Origin: Methyloversatilis universalis FAM5
Lineage (GTDB): Bacteria > Pseudomonadota > Gammaproteobacteria > Burkholderiales > Rhodocyclaceae
NCBI RefSeq assembly: GCF_000214035.2
Contig: NZ_AFHG01000048.1
Coordinates: forward strand, 120,594-184,593
Length of the DNA: 64,000 bases
Reading direction: 5' to 3'
Positions within the stretch are counted from its first letter, which is position 1, and every line of letters starts with the position of its first letter. A program made the translations under genes and the position numbers. A model generated the notes under the pieces. That model was given only the letters and a program-made list of their open reading frames with translations. It made no database searches and had not been told where the DNA came from. Shown piece after piece: positions 8,284 to 18,567 of the stretch.

Positions 8284-9546
8284 TCAGCCGGCCGCCCGGG
8301 GGGCGTCCTGCGCTTCGGCGCGCAGCGTGAGGTGGTCGACCACGATGCTGCCCACGATGTCGCCTTCCACGTTCACGACGGTGCGCAGCGAATCGAGGAT
8401 GCGGTCTATCGGCAGCAGGATGGCGATCGCTTCGGCCGGCAGGCCGACCGACTGCAGCACCATGACCATGGTCACCATGCCGGCGCTCGGAATGCCCGGC
8501 GCACCGACCGCGGCCAGCATGGACATGACGCACACCACCACCTGCTGGCCCAGGCTCAGTTCGATGCCGGCCAGGCTGGCGATGAACAGCGCCGCCGCCG
8601 CTTCGTACAGCGCGGTGCCGTCCATGTTCATCGTCGTGCCGACCGGCACCACGAAGCCGACGGTGGCGGGGCGCACGCCGAAATGCTGCTGCGTGACCCG
8701 CATCGTGACCGGCATCGTCGCCGAACTCGAACTGGTGGCCAGGGCGGTGATGAAGGATTCGCGTCCGCCGCGCCACAGCGCCAGGGGGCTCACCTTGGTG
8801 ATCAGCCACAGCAGGCCGGGCAGCACCACCGCGCCGTGGAACAGCGTGGTGCCCAGCACCACCGCAATAAAGCGCGCCATGGTTTCGAGCAGCGCCATGT
8901 CCTGGGTGGCGATCAGTTTCGCCAGCAGCGCGGCAATGCCCCAGGGCGCCAGCCGCATGATGGCGCCGACGATGCGCAGCGAAAGGTCCTGCATTTCCTC
9001 CATGCCGCGGTTGATCACCGGATAGCGCTCGCCAGCCTGCACCAGCGCGATGCCGAGAATCAGCGCGAACACCACCAGCGCCACGATGTCGCCATTGGCC
9101 AGCGCGGAGAACGGATTCCTGAACAGCCCGGTCAGGAACTGCTGTACGAATTCGGGAAAGGGCAGCTGCTTCGCCTGGAAGCCGGCCAGCGCGTCGGCGA
9201 ACATGTCCAGATGCAGGCCGGCAGCCGGGTCGAACAGATGGGCGGCGCCCAGCCCGAGCAGCACCGCGATGGTGACCGTGAGCAGGTAGAACAGCAGCGT
9301 GGTCACCCAGACACGGCGGATGCTGCCATGCTGCCTGAGCTGGGCCACGCCGACCACGATGGACGAGAACACCAGCGGCACCAGCACCATCTTGAGCAGC
9401 GCGATGAACACGCTGCCGATCAGCCCGGCGAGATAGAGACCCTGCACCCGCAGACCGGCGTCCGCCGGCTGCGCGCCCAGAAACATCCCCAGCGCCAGGC
9501 CGGCGAGCGCTCCGATCAGAATCTGTGAATTGCCGGACAGCCGCAT
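8284..9546 (-). CDS. Dicarboxylate/amino acid:cation symporter (DAACS family)
   Basis: A 420-residue membrane transporter of the GltP/DctA superfamily. The re-entrant loop serine cluster (ATSSSSATMP) and the TM7 motif NMDGTALYE are intact, as is a GAPGIPSAGM segment for the second hairpin. It should take up an acidic amino acid or C4-dicarboxylate with H+ or Na+; the substrate cannot be set from sequence. ATG 9546 begins MRLSGNSQ and has GGAGAA upstream; a second ATG 4 bases earlier is out of frame. It is followed by the ZIP transporter on the same strand. Confidence 0.92.
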   Translation of the reverse strand: MRLSGNSQILIGALAGLALGMFLGAQPADAGLRVQGLYLAGLIGSVFIALLKMVLVPLVFSSIVVGVAQLRQHGSIRRVWVTTLLFYLLTVTIAVLLGLGAAHLFDPAAGLHLDMFADALAGFQAKQLPFPEFVQQFLTGLFRNPFSALANGDIVALVVFALILGIALVQAGERYPVINRGMEEMQDLSLRIVGAIMRLAPWGIAALLAKLIATQDMALLETMARFIAVVLGTTLFHGAVVLPGLLWLITKVSPLALWRGGRESFITALATSSSSATMPVTMRVTQQHFGVRPATVGFVVPVGTTMNMDGTALYEAAAALFIASLAGIELSLGQQVVVCVMSMLAAVGAPGIPSAGMVTMVMVLQSVGLPAEAIAILLPIDRILDSLRTVVNVEGDIVGSIVVDHLTLRAEAQDAPRAAG

Positions 9547-9662
9547 GCATCGTTCTCCGCGTTTTTTTCCGACCTTACCACCGGTGCGGCGGATGAAACC
9601 AAGCCCGCGCCGCGCAGTCGGAGACGCAGCGCGCATCCTCCCCCCGCCGACCGGAGCCCATC

Positions 9663-10322
9663 ATGAGAACAACCGTTGCCGCCCTGCTGATCGCCAGCGC
9701 CGCCTGCAGTGCGCAGGCGATGAACATCGCCACCGCCATCCAGACCACGGTGCGGGTGCAGGCCGAACAGCCGGACGGCTCGATTTCCATCGGCAGCGGC
9801 GTGGTGCTGCCGGGCCAACGGGTGGCCACCGCCTGCCATGTGGTCGCCGGTGCGAAGGCACTCAAGGCCAGCTATCAGTACGTGGCCAGTCCCGCCACCG
9901 TACTGCGTCGCGACGACTGGCGGGACCTGTGCGTGCTGTCGGTGCCCGGTCTGGCCGCGCCGGCGGCGAAGATCGCCCGCGCCGGCGACCTGAAGCCGGG
10001 TGACCGGCTGCTCGGTTTCAATGGCGCTTACGGCGTCGACGTGCGCCTGCTGATCGGCGCACTCGACAAGACCTTCACGATGGATGGCGCACCGGTGATG
10101 CAGGTGAGCGTGCCGTTCGCCATCGGCGACAGTGGCGGCGGCCTGTTCAACGTGGCCGGCGAACTGGTGGGCATTCTCGCCTTCGTCGCGAAGACGGCCG
10201 GTGAGGAACGCTACGCCATCCCGATCGAGTGGCTTGAGGCGGACATCGACGCTACCCGCACCGTGCCCTTCTGGAAGGCGGCGCCGGCTGACATGCCGGA
10301 TTTTCTGCGGCCGGCGCCCTGA
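9663..10322 (+). CDS. Secreted trypsin-like serine protease
   Basis: A 219-residue protein with a signal peptide of about 19 residues. The chymotrypsin-fold triad can be read directly: His59 in ATACHVV, Asp88 in RDLCVLSV and Ser157 in GDSGGGLF. There is no PDZ domain, so it resembles a minimal S1/S1C peptidase of the periplasm rather than DegP. GGAGCC lies 8 bases before ATG 9663. It is divergent from the symporter gene. The substrate is unknown. Confidence 0.88.
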   Translation: MRTTVAALLIASAACSAQAMNIATAIQTTVRVQAEQPDGSISIGSGVVLPGQRVATACHVVAGAKALKASYQYVASPATVLRRDDWRDLCVLSVPGLAAPAAKIARAGDLKPGDRLLGFNGAYGVDVRLLIGALDKTFTMDGAPVMQVSVPFAIGDSGGGLFNVAGELVGILAFVAKTAGEERYAIPIEWLEADIDATRTVPFWKAAPADMPDFLRPAP

Positions 10323-10338
10323 GTTCTTTGCCGCCGCA

Positions 10339-10362
10339 ATCGCGACGAGGGCGTCGCTCCCA
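10339..10362. repeat. REP-like palindromic element, copy 3
   Basis: ATCGCGACGAGGG followed by CGTCGCTCCCA, with the core palindrome CGACGAGGGCGTCG. It lies downstream of the protease gene and forms an inverted pair with copy 4 at 10454. Confidence 0.7.
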
Positions 10363-10453
10363 AGGTCCTGCTCCACCGGTAGCGCGCATGCATGTCACCT
10401 GATCCGGACGCGCGCTTCGCCCCGCGTCAGGCGCGGTGCCGTGCAGAGGCCAG

Positions 10454-10477
10454 TGGGCGCGACGCCCTCGTCGCGAT
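10454..10477. repeat. REP-like palindromic element, copy 4 (inverted)
   Basis: TGGGCGCGACGCC followed by CTCGTCGCGAT, the reverse complement of copy 3 apart from one base. The two are 91 bases apart in the gap between the protease gene and uvrA. Confidence 0.7.
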
Positions 10478-10550
10478 TCGATCCCTGCCTGCAGCGGGTT
10501 CGGCGCCACCGCTGCTACGCTAGCACCCAATTCACCCAGCTCCGTTCATC

Positions 10551-13500
10551 GTGTCCCGCAAAAGCTATCGTCCCGTCGCCGCCGCGCCCGAAGCCGCCAT
10601 CCGCCTGCGCGGCGTGCGGCAGAACAATCTGAAGAACCTCGACGTCGATTTCCCGCTCGGCCGGCTCACGGTCGTGACCGGCGTGTCCGGCTCCGGCAAG
10701 TCCTCGCTGGTGTTCGACACGCTGTACGCCGAAGGCCAGCGCCGCTATGTCGAAACCTTCTCGCCGTACGCGCGGCAGTTCCTCGACCGCATGGACGCGC
10801 CGCAGGTCGACCGCATCGAGGGCGTACCGCCGGCGATCGCCATCGACCAGACCAATCAGGTGCGCACCTCGCGCTCGACGGTCGGCACCATGACCGAGCT
10901 GAACGATCACCTGAAGCTGCTGTTCGCCCGCGTGTCGACGCTGCACTGCCGCTGCTGCGGCAAGCCGGTGCAGGCCGACACCGCCGACCGCATCGCGCAG
11001 CGGATCGCCGAGCGCGCCGCGGCGGCCGGTGACCCGCGGCTGGCGGTGACCGCGCCGGTCACCGTGCCCGACAACTTCACCGACGCCGAAGTGCAGGGCT
11101 GGCTGGAACGCCAGGGCTATACCCGCATCCACGCGCGCGACGGCAATGTGCTGCAGGTGGTGCAGGACCGCTTCCGCGCCGGCAACGCCGGCGAATCGCG
11201 CATCGCCGAAGCGGTCGAGGCGGCACTGAAGCTGGGCCATGGCCGCATGCACGTGCAGCTGCTGGACAGCGAGGGCGGCGAGCGCTGGGCCTTCTCCAGC
11301 ACGCTGCACTGCGCAGACTGCGACATCGCCTACAGCCCGGCCATGCCGGCCACCTTCTCGTTCAATTCGCCGATCGGCGCCTGCGAAACCTGCCGCGGCT
11401 TCGGCCGCGTGATCGGCATCGACTTCGGTCTGGTCATTCCGGACGGCCGCAAGACGCTGCGCGGCGGCGCGGTGAAACCGTGGCAGACCGAGTCCTACAG
11501 CGAGTGCCAGACCGACCTTGAAAAGCTGGCGCCGAAGTACGGCGTGCCGCTGGACGTGCCGTTCAACGAGCTGTCGGCGGAGCACCGGCAGTGGGTGCTC
11601 GAAGGCGACCCGAAGTGGAAGAGCTGGCAGAAGTCCTGGCCCGGCACCTGGTATGGCGTGCGCCACTTCTTCGAGTGGCTGGAAACCAAGGCCTACAAGA
11701 TGCACATCCGGGTGCTGCTGTCGCGCTACCGGGCCTACACCGAATGCCCGGCCTGCGGCGGCAGCCGGCTCAAGCCGGACGCGGCGCTGTGGAAGATCGA
11801 GGGGCAGTCGATACACGACCTGATGCGCTGGCCGGTGGTGAAGCTGCGCGCGATGATGGACGCGCTCGACCTGCCGCCGCCGCTCGACTCGGCCACCGAA
11901 GAACTGATGGCGGAAATCCGCACCCGGCTCGGCTATCTGTGCACCGTTGGCCTGGGCTATCTGAACCTCGACCGCCAGTCGCGCACGCTGTCCGGCGGCG
12001 AGGTGCAGCGCATCAACCTCACGACGGCACTCGGCACTTCGCTGGTGAACACGCTGTTCGTGCTGGACGAGCCGTCGATCGGCCTGCACCCGCGCGACAT
12101 GGAGCGGGTGATCGGCGTGATGCAGCGGCTGAAGGACGCCGGCAACACGCTGGTGGTGGTTGAGCACGACCCGCAGATCATGCGCCACGCCGACCGCCTG
12201 CTCGACATCGGCCCGGGCGCCGGCACGCGCGGCGGCCACATCGTGTTCGACGGCGCGCCGGCCGCCATGGCCGGTGCCGACACGCTGACCGCCGACTATC
12301 TGGCCGGCCGGCGCAAGGTGGACGCCGCGCTCGGCAGCCGCCGCGCTGTCGATGCCGCCACGCCGCGCCTGCTGCTGCGCGGCGCGCGGGCGCACAACCT
12401 GAAGAATGTCGATATCGCGATTCCACTCGGCCGTCTGGTCGCGGTGACCGGCGTGTCCGGCTCCGGCAAGTCCACGCTGATCCAGGACGTGCTGCACCCG
12501 GCGCTGCTGAAGCACTACGGCCGGCCGACCGAAGCGGCCGGCGAGCACCAGGCGCTCGAAGGGCTGGAGCACATCACGGATGTGGTGATGGTGGACCAGT
12601 CGCCGATCGGCAAGAGCGCGCGTTCCAACCCGGTTACCCATGTCGGTGCCTTCGACCCGATGCGCGAACTGTTCGCGCTGCAGGCCGAGGCGAAACAGCG
12701 CGGCTATACCGCGGGCACCTTCTCGTTCAACGCCGGCAAGGGCCGCTGCCCGACCTGCGGCGGCACCGGTTTCGAACACGTCGAAATGCAGTTCCTGTCC
12801 GACGTGTATCTGCGCTGCCCGGACTGCGACGGCAGCCGCTACCGCGCCGAGGTGCGGGAGATCCGGCTCGACGGTCGCAGCATTTCCGACCTGCTGGCGA
12901 TGACGGTGCGCGATGCGCGCGACTGGCTGGGCGAACTGGCCACCCACGAGCGTGCGCTGAAGCGCCACGTCGATGCGGCGGTGAATGGCCTGCAGGCGCT
13001 GATCGACGTCGGCCTCGACTATGTGACGCTGGGCCAGCCGGTGCCCACGCTGTCCGGCGGCGAGGCGCAGCGGCTGAAGCTGGCCGGCTTCCTGGCCGAG
13101 GCGGCGAACGTGAAGGGCGCGAAGGCCGGCAAGAAGACTGACGGCGGCACTCAGGGTGGCAAACTCTTCCTGCTCGACGAACCGACCACCGGCCTGCACT
13201 TCGACGACATCGCGCGCCTGCTCGGCGCCTTCGCCAAGCTGCTGGACGCCGGCCACACGGTGCTGGTGATCGAACACAACCTCGACGTGATTTCGGCGGC
13301 CGACTGGCTGATCGACCTCGGGCCGGAGGCTGGCGAGGACGGCGGCCAGCTCGTGTTCGAAGGCACGCCGGCGCAGGTCATCGGCTGCGTCGCATCGCAT
13401 ACCGGGCGGGCGCTGGCCGAGTACCGGCTGGCCGACACCTTCTCGCAGGCCGCGCATGAGGCGGCGCCGGTCGAGCAGCAGGACGCGGCGCACAGCGCAC

Positions 13501-16139
13501 TGCGCGCACGCGCCGCGCACAGCATCGTCGTGCACCGCGCGCGCGAGCACAACCTGAAGAACATCGAGGTCGACATTCCGCGCGAGCGCTTCACCGTGGT
13601 GACCGGCGTGTCCGGCTCAGGCAAGTCCACGCTGGCGTTCGACATCGTGTTCGGCGAGGGCCAGCGCCGCTACCTCGAATCGCTGAACGCCTATGCCCGC
13701 CAGTTCGTGCAGCCGGAGAGCAAGCCGGACGTCGATGGCGTGTTCGGCATTCCGCCGGCGGTGGCGATCGCCCAGCGCACCAGCCGTGGCGGCCGCAAGA
13801 GCACGGTGGCCACACAGACCGAGATCTACCACTTCCTGCGCTTGATGTACGTGAAGCTGGGCGTGCAGCACTGTCCGGACTGCGGCTGCGCGATCGCGCC
13901 GCAGAGCGAGGACGCGATGGTGGCGCGCATCCTGCGCGAGCGGCGCGGCCAGCACATCGGTCTGCTGGCGCCGCTGGTGATCAACCGCAAGGGCTACTAC
14001 ACCGAACTGGCGCGCTGGGCGAAGTCGCACGGCCACACCCATCTGCGGGTCGATGGAGAATTCCTGCCGACCTCGCCGTGGCCGCGGCTGGACCGCTTCA
14101 AGGAACACACGATAGAACTGCCGATCCGCGATTTCGTCGTGAACGAGCGCGACGAACGCACGCTGCGCGACGCGGTGCGCCAGGCGCTGGAACACGGCAA
14201 GGGCGTGCTGCACCTGATGTCGCCGCTGGACCGCCTGGGCCAGCCGGACGCGCCGGTGCCCACCATCGAGGTGTACTCGACCCAGCGCGCCTGCCCGAGC
14301 TGCGGCACCGGTTTCGCCGAACTCGACCCGCGCCTGTTCTCGTTCAATTCGAAACATGGCTGGTGTCCGAAGTGCATGGGTACCGGCCTCAAGCTGCAAG
14401 GCTTCGACGCGGAACAGACCGGCGAGGAGGCCACCTGGAACGAGTGGCAGGAAGACGAGACGGAAGAATGCCCGGCCTGCCACGGCGAGCGGCTGAACCC
14501 GGTCGCGCGCAACGTGAAGCTGTTCGGCCAGTCCATCGCGCAGCTGAGCGCGCAGCCGGTTTCGGCGCTGCAGACCACCATCGCCGGCTGGTCGCTCGAA
14601 GGCCGCGAAGGCGAAATCGCGCGCGACGTGATCGCGGAGCTGAACAGCCGGCTGCATTTCCTGAGCGAAGTCGGCCTCGGCTACCTGTCGCTGGACCGCG
14701 CCGCACCCACGCTGTCCGGCGGCGAGGCGCAGCGCATCCGGCTTGCCGCCCAGCTCGGCTCGAACCTGCGCGGCGTGTGCTACGTGCTGGACGAACCGAC
14801 CATAGGCCTGCACCCGCGTGACAACCAGGTGCTGCTCGACACGCTGGTGAAGCTGCGCGACAAGGGCAACACGCTGCTGGTGGTCGAGCACGACGAAGAC
14901 ACCATCCTGCGCGCCGACCACGTGATCGATCTCGGCCCGGGCGCCGGCCGGCTCGGCGGCGAGGTGATCGCAGAAGGTCATGCCAGCGATCTGGCGAAGA
15001 ACGCGGACTCGATCACCGGCCGTTTTCTCGCCCGTCCGCTGGACCACAGCTTCAAGGCGCGCCGGCCGGTCGCTGACGACACGCCTTCGCTCGTCGTGCG
15101 CGGCGCCACGCTGCACAACCTGAAGGGCATGGACGTGCGGGTGCCGCTCGGCCGTCTGGTCGTGATGACCGGCGTGTCCGGCTCCGGCAAGTCTTCGCTG
15201 GCGCGCGACGTGCTGCGCGACGGCGTGGCTGCGCGGCTGAACGACCCGAAGGCGGCGGTGACCGGCTGCATCGACATCGAAGGCTGGGGCGCGCTCGGCC
15301 GCGTGCTCGAAGTGGACCAGACGCCGATCGGCAAGACGCCGCGCTCCTGCCCGGCCACCTACATCGGCTTCTGGGACCAGATCCGCAAGCTGTACGCCGA
15401 CACCCAGGATGCGCGTGAACGCGGTTTCACCGCTGCGCGCTTCTCGTTCAACACCGGCCCCGGCCGCTGCCCGGTGTGCGAGGGGCAGGGCCTGCGCCAG
15501 ATCGAAATGTCCTTCCTGCCGGACGTGCGGGTGCTGTGCGAAGCCTGCAACGGCGCGCGCTTCAATTCGGAAACGCGGGCGGTCATCTGGCGCGGCAAGA
15601 GCATTGCCGACGTGTTGGCGATGAGCGTGGACGAGGCGGTCGAGTTCTTCGCTGCCCACCGCAAGCTGGCCGACACGCTGAAGCTGATGCAGGAGGTCGG
15701 GCTGGGCTATCTGACGCTGGGCCAGCACAGCCCCACGCTGTCCGGCGGCGAGGCGCAGCGCATGAAGCTGGTGACCGAGCTGGCGAAGTCACCGGCGGAC
15801 GCGAACGATCCGGCGAACGCCCGGCGCGGTCGCGGCAATCCGCACACGCTGTACGTGCTGGACGAACCGACCACCGGCCTGCACATGGCCGACATCGCCA
15901 AGCTGATCGGCGTGCTGCACCGGCTGGTGGACGCCGGTCATTCGGTGGTGGTGATCGAGCATGACCTCGACCTGATGGCGGAAGCCGACTGGATCGTCGA
16001 CCTGGGTCCGGAAGGCGGGGAGGGCGGCGGCCGGGTGGTGGCCGCCGGCGCACCGGCCGACCTGCTGTCGCAGGCGGCGGTGTCGCATACCGCGCGCGAA
16101 CTGGCGCGCTTCAGACAGGCACGCGATACGCGCGCCTGA
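10551..16139 (+). CDS. uvrA: Double-length UvrA (tandem-fused excinuclease ABC subunit A)
   Basis: A 1,862-residue protein, about twice the usual 940. It contains two complete UvrA units in tandem. Four Walker A motifs GVSGSGKS lie at residues 44, 634, 1019 and 1541, each with an LSGGE signature and a LDEPS/TxGLH Walker B. Zinc-finger modules ([32 protein letters not shown]) occur at the same place in each unit. UvrA recognises damaged DNA in nucleotide excision repair. Such fused forms are known in beta- and some gammaproteobacteria, which usually also carry a standard uvrA elsewhere. The start is GTG 10551; no strong ribosome-binding site is visible. Confidence 0.93.
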   Translation: MSRKSYRPVAAAPEAAIRLRGVRQNNLKNLDVDFPLGRLTVVTGVSGSGKSSLVFDTLYAEGQRRYVETFSPYARQFLDRMDAPQVDRIEGVPPAIAIDQTNQVRTSRSTVGTMTELNDHLKLLFARVSTLHCRCCGKPVQADTADRIAQRIAERAAAAGDPRLAVTAPVTVPDNFTDAEVQGWLERQGYTRIHARDGNVLQVVQDRFRAGNAGESRIAEAVEAALKLGHGRMHVQLLDSEGGERWAFSSTLHCADCDIAYSPAMPATFSFNSPIGACETCRGFGRVIGIDFGLVIPDGRKTLRGGAVKPWQTESYSECQTDLEKLAPKYGVPLDVPFNELSAEHRQWVLEGDPKWKSWQKSWPGTWYGVRHFFEWLETKAYKMHIRVLLSRYRAYTECPACGGSRLKPDAALWKIEGQSIHDLMRWPVVKLRAMMDALDLPPPLDSATEELMAEIRTRLGYLCTVGLGYLNLDRQSRTLSGGEVQRINLTTALGTSLVNTLFVLDEPSIGLHPRDMERVIGVMQRLKDAGNTLVVVEHDPQIMRHADRLLDIGPGAGTRGGHIVFDGAPAAMAGADTLTADYLAGRRKVDAALGSRRAVDAATPRLLLRGARAHNLKNVDIAIPLGRLVAVTGVSGSGKSTLIQDVLHPALLKHYGRPTEAAGEHQALEGLEHITDVVMVDQSPIGKSARSNPVTHVGAFDPMRELFALQAEAKQRGYTAGTFSFNAGKGRCPTCGGTGFEHVEMQFLSDVYLRCPDCDGSRYRAEVREIRLDGRSISDLLAMTVRDARDWLGELATHERALKRHVDAAVNGLQALIDVGLDYVTLGQPVPTLSGGEAQRLKLAGFLAEAANVKGAKAGKKTDGGTQGGKLFLLDEPTTGLHFDDIARLLGAFAKLLDAGHTVLVIEHNLDVISAADWLIDLGPEAGEDGGQLVFEGTPAQVIGCVASHTGRALAEYRLADTFSQAAHEAAPVEQQDAAHSALRARAAHSIVVHRAREHNLKNIEVDIPRERFTVVTGVSGSGKSTLAFDIVFGEGQRRYLESLNAYARQFVQPESKPDVDGVFGIPPAVAIAQRTSRGGRKSTVATQTEIYHFLRLMYVKLGVQHCPDCGCAIAPQSEDAMVARILRERRGQHIGLLAPLVINRKGYYTELARWAKSHGHTHLRVDGEFLPTSPWPRLDRFKEHTIELPIRDFVVNERDERTLRDAVRQALEHGKGVLHLMSPLDRLGQPDAPVPTIEVYSTQRACPSCGTGFAELDPRLFSFNSKHGWCPKCMGTGLKLQGFDAEQTGEEATWNEWQEDETEECPACHGERLNPVARNVKLFGQSIAQLSAQPVSALQTTIAGWSLEGREGEIARDVIAELNSRLHFLSEVGLGYLSLDRAAPTLSGGEAQRIRLAAQLGSNLRGVCYVLDEPTIGLHPRDNQVLLDTLVKLRDKGNTLLVVEHDEDTILRADHVIDLGPGAGRLGGEVIAEGHASDLAKNADSITGRFLARPLDHSFKARRPVADDTPSLVVRGATLHNLKGMDVRVPLGRLVVMTGVSGSGKSSLARDVLRDGVAARLNDPKAAVTGCIDIEGWGALGRVLEVDQTPIGKTPRSCPATYIGFWDQIRKLYADTQDARERGFTAARFSFNTGPGRCPVCEGQGLRQIEMSFLPDVRVLCEACNGARFNSETRAVIWRGKSIADVLAMSVDEAVEFFAAHRKLADTLKLMQEVGLGYLTLGQHSPTLSGGEAQRMKLVTELAKSPADANDPANARRGRGNPHTLYVLDEPTTGLHMADIAKLIGVLHRLVDAGHSVVVIEHDLDLMAEADWIVDLGPEGGEGGGRVVAAGAPADLLSQAAVSHTARELARFRQARDTRA

Positions 16140-16145
16140 GCGGTT

Positions 16146-16871
16146 TCAGACCGGCAGCGCGCGACGGCGGCGGGTGGCAAACGCTGCCACGCCGGCCAGC
16201 GCGATCAGGGCCAGCGCACCCGGTTCCGGCACCGATTCGGCGGTGGCGGCGGCCAGCGGCGGCTTCGGCAGTTCGTAGAAGCGGATCACGTCCTGCGCGG
16301 TGGCGCTCGCGAAGATGTCGAAACCGAAGCGGCTCTGCTGCTGCGGCAGGCTGTTGAGCCATTGCTGGGCGAGCGCGATCGAACCGTCGGTCGCGCCCCA
16401 GGCCTTGAAGGTGTTCTTCGACAGGTCGAGGTTGTGGCTGGTCTCGTTGACGATTTCCCACACCGCGAGCTGGAAGGCGGCGGACGACACGCTGCTGGTC
16501 AGCGCCTGGTCGTAGGCGATGGACGCCAGATTGCCCAGCATGGCGCCGCGCTCGGCCGACAGCGAGCCGTACTGTGCCAGCGTGAGCTGGGTGTAGTCAT
16601 TCACGGTCGTGCCCAGCTTGGCCGGCTGGAAGATGTCGATGCACCAGGACACGAAATTCTGCAGCGCCGGATCGCTCGATCCCGCCACCGAAGAGCGGAA
16701 GCCGCCCGCGTTCATCTGACCGTTCAGGCGCGGGGTCAGGTTGGCGAAACGAACCGTGGTCGTCGGGCCGGTCACTGCGTAGTCGCTCAGCAGCAGCGGC
16801 GCAGCCTGGGCGGTGGAGCAGGCCGCAATGCCTGCGAGGACCAGCGGGCGGAACAGGGAACGGATTTTCAT
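16146..16871 (-). CDS. PEP-CTERM sorting domain protein
   Basis: A 241-residue exported protein with a signal peptide (about 23 residues) and a classic PEP-CTERM tail: VPEPGALALIALAGVAAF followed by the basic cluster TRRRRALPV. The tail directs processing by an exosortase, after which the protein is usually surface-exposed or linked to exopolysaccharide. The mature part has no domain I recognise; it contains a single Cys near residue 75 and the segment AAFQLAVWEIVNE, common in short PEP-CTERM proteins of this type. It converges on uvrA with only 6 bases between the stops. Confidence 0.9.
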   Translation of the reverse strand: MKIRSLFRPLVLAGIAACSTAQAAPLLLSDYAVTGPTTTVRFANLTPRLNGQMNAGGFRSSVAGSSDPALQNFVSWCIDIFQPAKLGTTVNDYTQLTLAQYGSLSAERGAMLGNLASIAYDQALTSSVSSAAFQLAVWEIVNETSHNLDLSKNTFKAWGATDGSIALAQQWLNSLPQQQSRFGFDIFASATAQDVIRFYELPKPPLAAATAESVPEPGALALIALAGVAAFATRRRRALPV

Positions 16872-17141
16872 TGCGTGCCTTCACTGCTTTATCGGATTGG
16901 TTCGCACAGTACCGGCAGCGTCGCGCCTGCCGATAGCGACTAATTCAACACTTTCCGGGTCTTCACAAACTGAAGCATTCGTTGCGCACTGTGCCGTGCG
17001 CCTACGCCTGCACTTCATCCCGTCCTACAGGCGGCCTTCCGCGTGCCTGCCATCCTGAGCGCAGGAACATCCGATTACAGGTTTCAGGTGCACGTCCGGC
17101 CGCTTCGCGCGTTGAAGGACTCACCCGTTAAGGAGAAGAAG

Positions 17142-17639
17142 ATGAAGGCACTGATGATGGCGCTCGCTCTGAGCGCGACGGCGGGCTCGGCGATGGCGGC
17201 GGACGTGGGGGTGTCGATCTCGATCGGTCAGCCCGGGTTCTACGGCCACATCGACATCGGCGATTACTACCCGCGCCCGCAGCTGATCTATCCGCAGCCG
17301 GTGGTGATCGTTCCGGGGCCGGTGATGGCGCCGGTCTACATGCACGTGCCGCCGGGGCACGCCAAGAACTGGCGCAAGTACTGCGGCCGCTATGAAGCCT
17401 GTGGCCGGCCGGTCTATTTCGTTCAGGACCGCTGGTACAACGATGTGTATGTCCCGCGCTACCGCGAACGGCACGGCTACCGCGAAGCCCGCTACGACGA
17501 TCACCGCGACCGGGGCGAATGGCGCGATGAGCGGGGCGGCTACCGAGGCGACAGGGATGACGATCGGCCGGATCGCGGCGGTCGCGGAAATGGGCACGGA
17601 AATGGAAAGGGGCATGGGCATGGACACGGCCGCGACTGA
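17142..17639 (+). CDS. Exported basic Pro/His/Gly-rich protein
   Basis: A 165-residue protein. ATG 17142 follows AAGGAG at 17131-17136 and opens a signal peptide ending in SAMA. The mature N-terminal half is Pro/Tyr-rich (YYPRPQLIYPQPVVIVPGP) and contains two Cys (YCGRYEACGRP). The C-terminal half is extremely charged, rich in Arg, Asp and Tyr, and ends in a Gly-His-Asn-Lys tail (GHGNGKGHGHGHGRD) that could bind metal ions. Similar small exported proteins are common in betaproteobacteria without a known role. It is followed by a terminator and then the PepSY gene on the same strand. Confidence 0.8.
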   Translation: MKALMMALALSATAGSAMAADVGVSISIGQPGFYGHIDIGDYYPRPQLIYPQPVVIVPGPVMAPVYMHVPPGHAKNWRKYCGRYEACGRPVYFVQDRWYNDVYVPRYRERHGYREARYDDHRDRGEWRDERGGYRGDRDDDRPDRGGRGNGHGNGKGHGHGHGRD

Positions 17640-17680
17640 GTGCAGTGGACGGGGTCGATCCTGCGATGCAGCAGGGAAAG

Positions 17681-17705
17681 ATTCCCGTAAAAGCCGGGAA
17701 TTTTT
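17681..17705 (+). terminator. Intrinsic terminator after the His/Gly-rich protein gene
   Basis: ATTCCCG (17681-17687) pairs with CGGGAAT (17695-17701) around a 7-base loop and is followed by a run of T. Confidence 0.7.
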
Positions 17706-17819
17706 CCCGAGAGAAGAGCGCGTCGACCGGAGAAAGGGAAGAATTCCCGGCTGGGGGCTAGACTTGGAATGCCGCGCTGCAACATTCGCGGACCCCATTT
17801 CAAGTCCAAGGACCACGCC

Positions 17820-18341
17820 ATGAAGAAAACCGCCCTGTTCGCATCCCTGCTGCTGTCCGCCGGCCTCGTCGCGCCCGCGCTGGCCGACACGACCTTCCCC
17901 AAAACCACCGCCGGTTTCGACAAGTGCCTGAAGGCCGCACTCAAGGCGAAGCCGGGCCAGGTGGTGAAGGTGGAACTGAAGAACGAGCGGGGCGAAGGCT
18001 ACAACTACGAATTCGATATCGAAGCCGCGGACGGCAAGGCCTGGGACGTCGAATGCTCGGGCAAGACCGGCAAGGTGACCGAGATCGAGGAAGAGGTGAA
18101 GAAGGACCACCCGAAGTTCGCGGGTGCCAAGGTGACCGAAGCCGCTGCGCGTGAAATCGCGCTGAAGAAGGTGCCGGGCGAAATCGTCGAGGTCGAGTAC
18201 GAGATCGAGTCCGACGGCAAGGGCTCCTATGAGTTCGACATCCGGACCGCGGACGGCAAGGAAGTGAAGCTGGAAGTGGACACCGAATCCGGTGAAATCA
18301 CCTCGCAGTCGGAAGAGAAGTGGCAGATCGGCAAGGAGTGA
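17820..18341 (+). CDS. PepSY domain protein, exported, two PepSY repeats
   Basis: A 173-residue protein with a clear signal peptide ([12 protein letters not shown] to ALA). Two PepSY-like units follow, each with the pattern of a helix ([41 protein letters not shown]) and a strand pair ending in [14 protein letters not shown] or [16 protein letters not shown]. PepSY domains are found in protease propeptides and in small periplasmic regulators. ATG 17820 is chosen for the AAGGA upstream and the signal peptide. A strong terminator follows, so it is probably a single transcription unit. Confidence 0.88.
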   Translation: MKKTALFASLLLSAGLVAPALADTTFPKTTAGFDKCLKAALKAKPGQVVKVELKNERGEGYNYEFDIEAADGKAWDVECSGKTGKVTEIEEEVKKDHPKFAGAKVTEAAAREIALKKVPGEIVEVEYEIESDGKGSYEFDIRTADGKEVKLEVDTESGEITSQSEEKWQIGKE

Positions 18342-18381
18342 CGCCGCAGGCGGACCCGCAGCGGTCGGCCTGCTGAACGGA

Positions 18382-18404
18382 AAGGGGGCTCAGGCCCCCC
18401 TTTT
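18382..18404 (+). terminator. Intrinsic terminator after the PepSY gene
   Basis: AAGGGGGC and GCCCCCC form a G+C-rich stem around TCAG, followed by TTTT. Confidence 0.75.
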
Positions 18405-18567
18405 CGTTGACCGTGCATGCGCCTGAACGGGGCGTCGAGCCCTTCAGCTGTATTTTCCGTGCGCCGCCATGGTGCGCGCATGCACCATGAAAGTGATTTT
18501 TTATCAATCGCTTAACTTGTTCCGTTGCAGGCCGTTCAGCCGGGTAAACCACTACTCGGAGAGACCG

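Noticed and set aside
7328-9550. ZIP and symporter region read as one 740-residue protein
   Set aside because: The upstream two-thirds is the symporter gene in the wrong frame. The ZIP protein starts at 8251.
10515-13550. Very long open frame on the minus strand opposite uvrA
   Set aside because: It is a shadow of the uvrA reading frame in G+C-rich DNA; it has no domain and uvrA is clearly coding.
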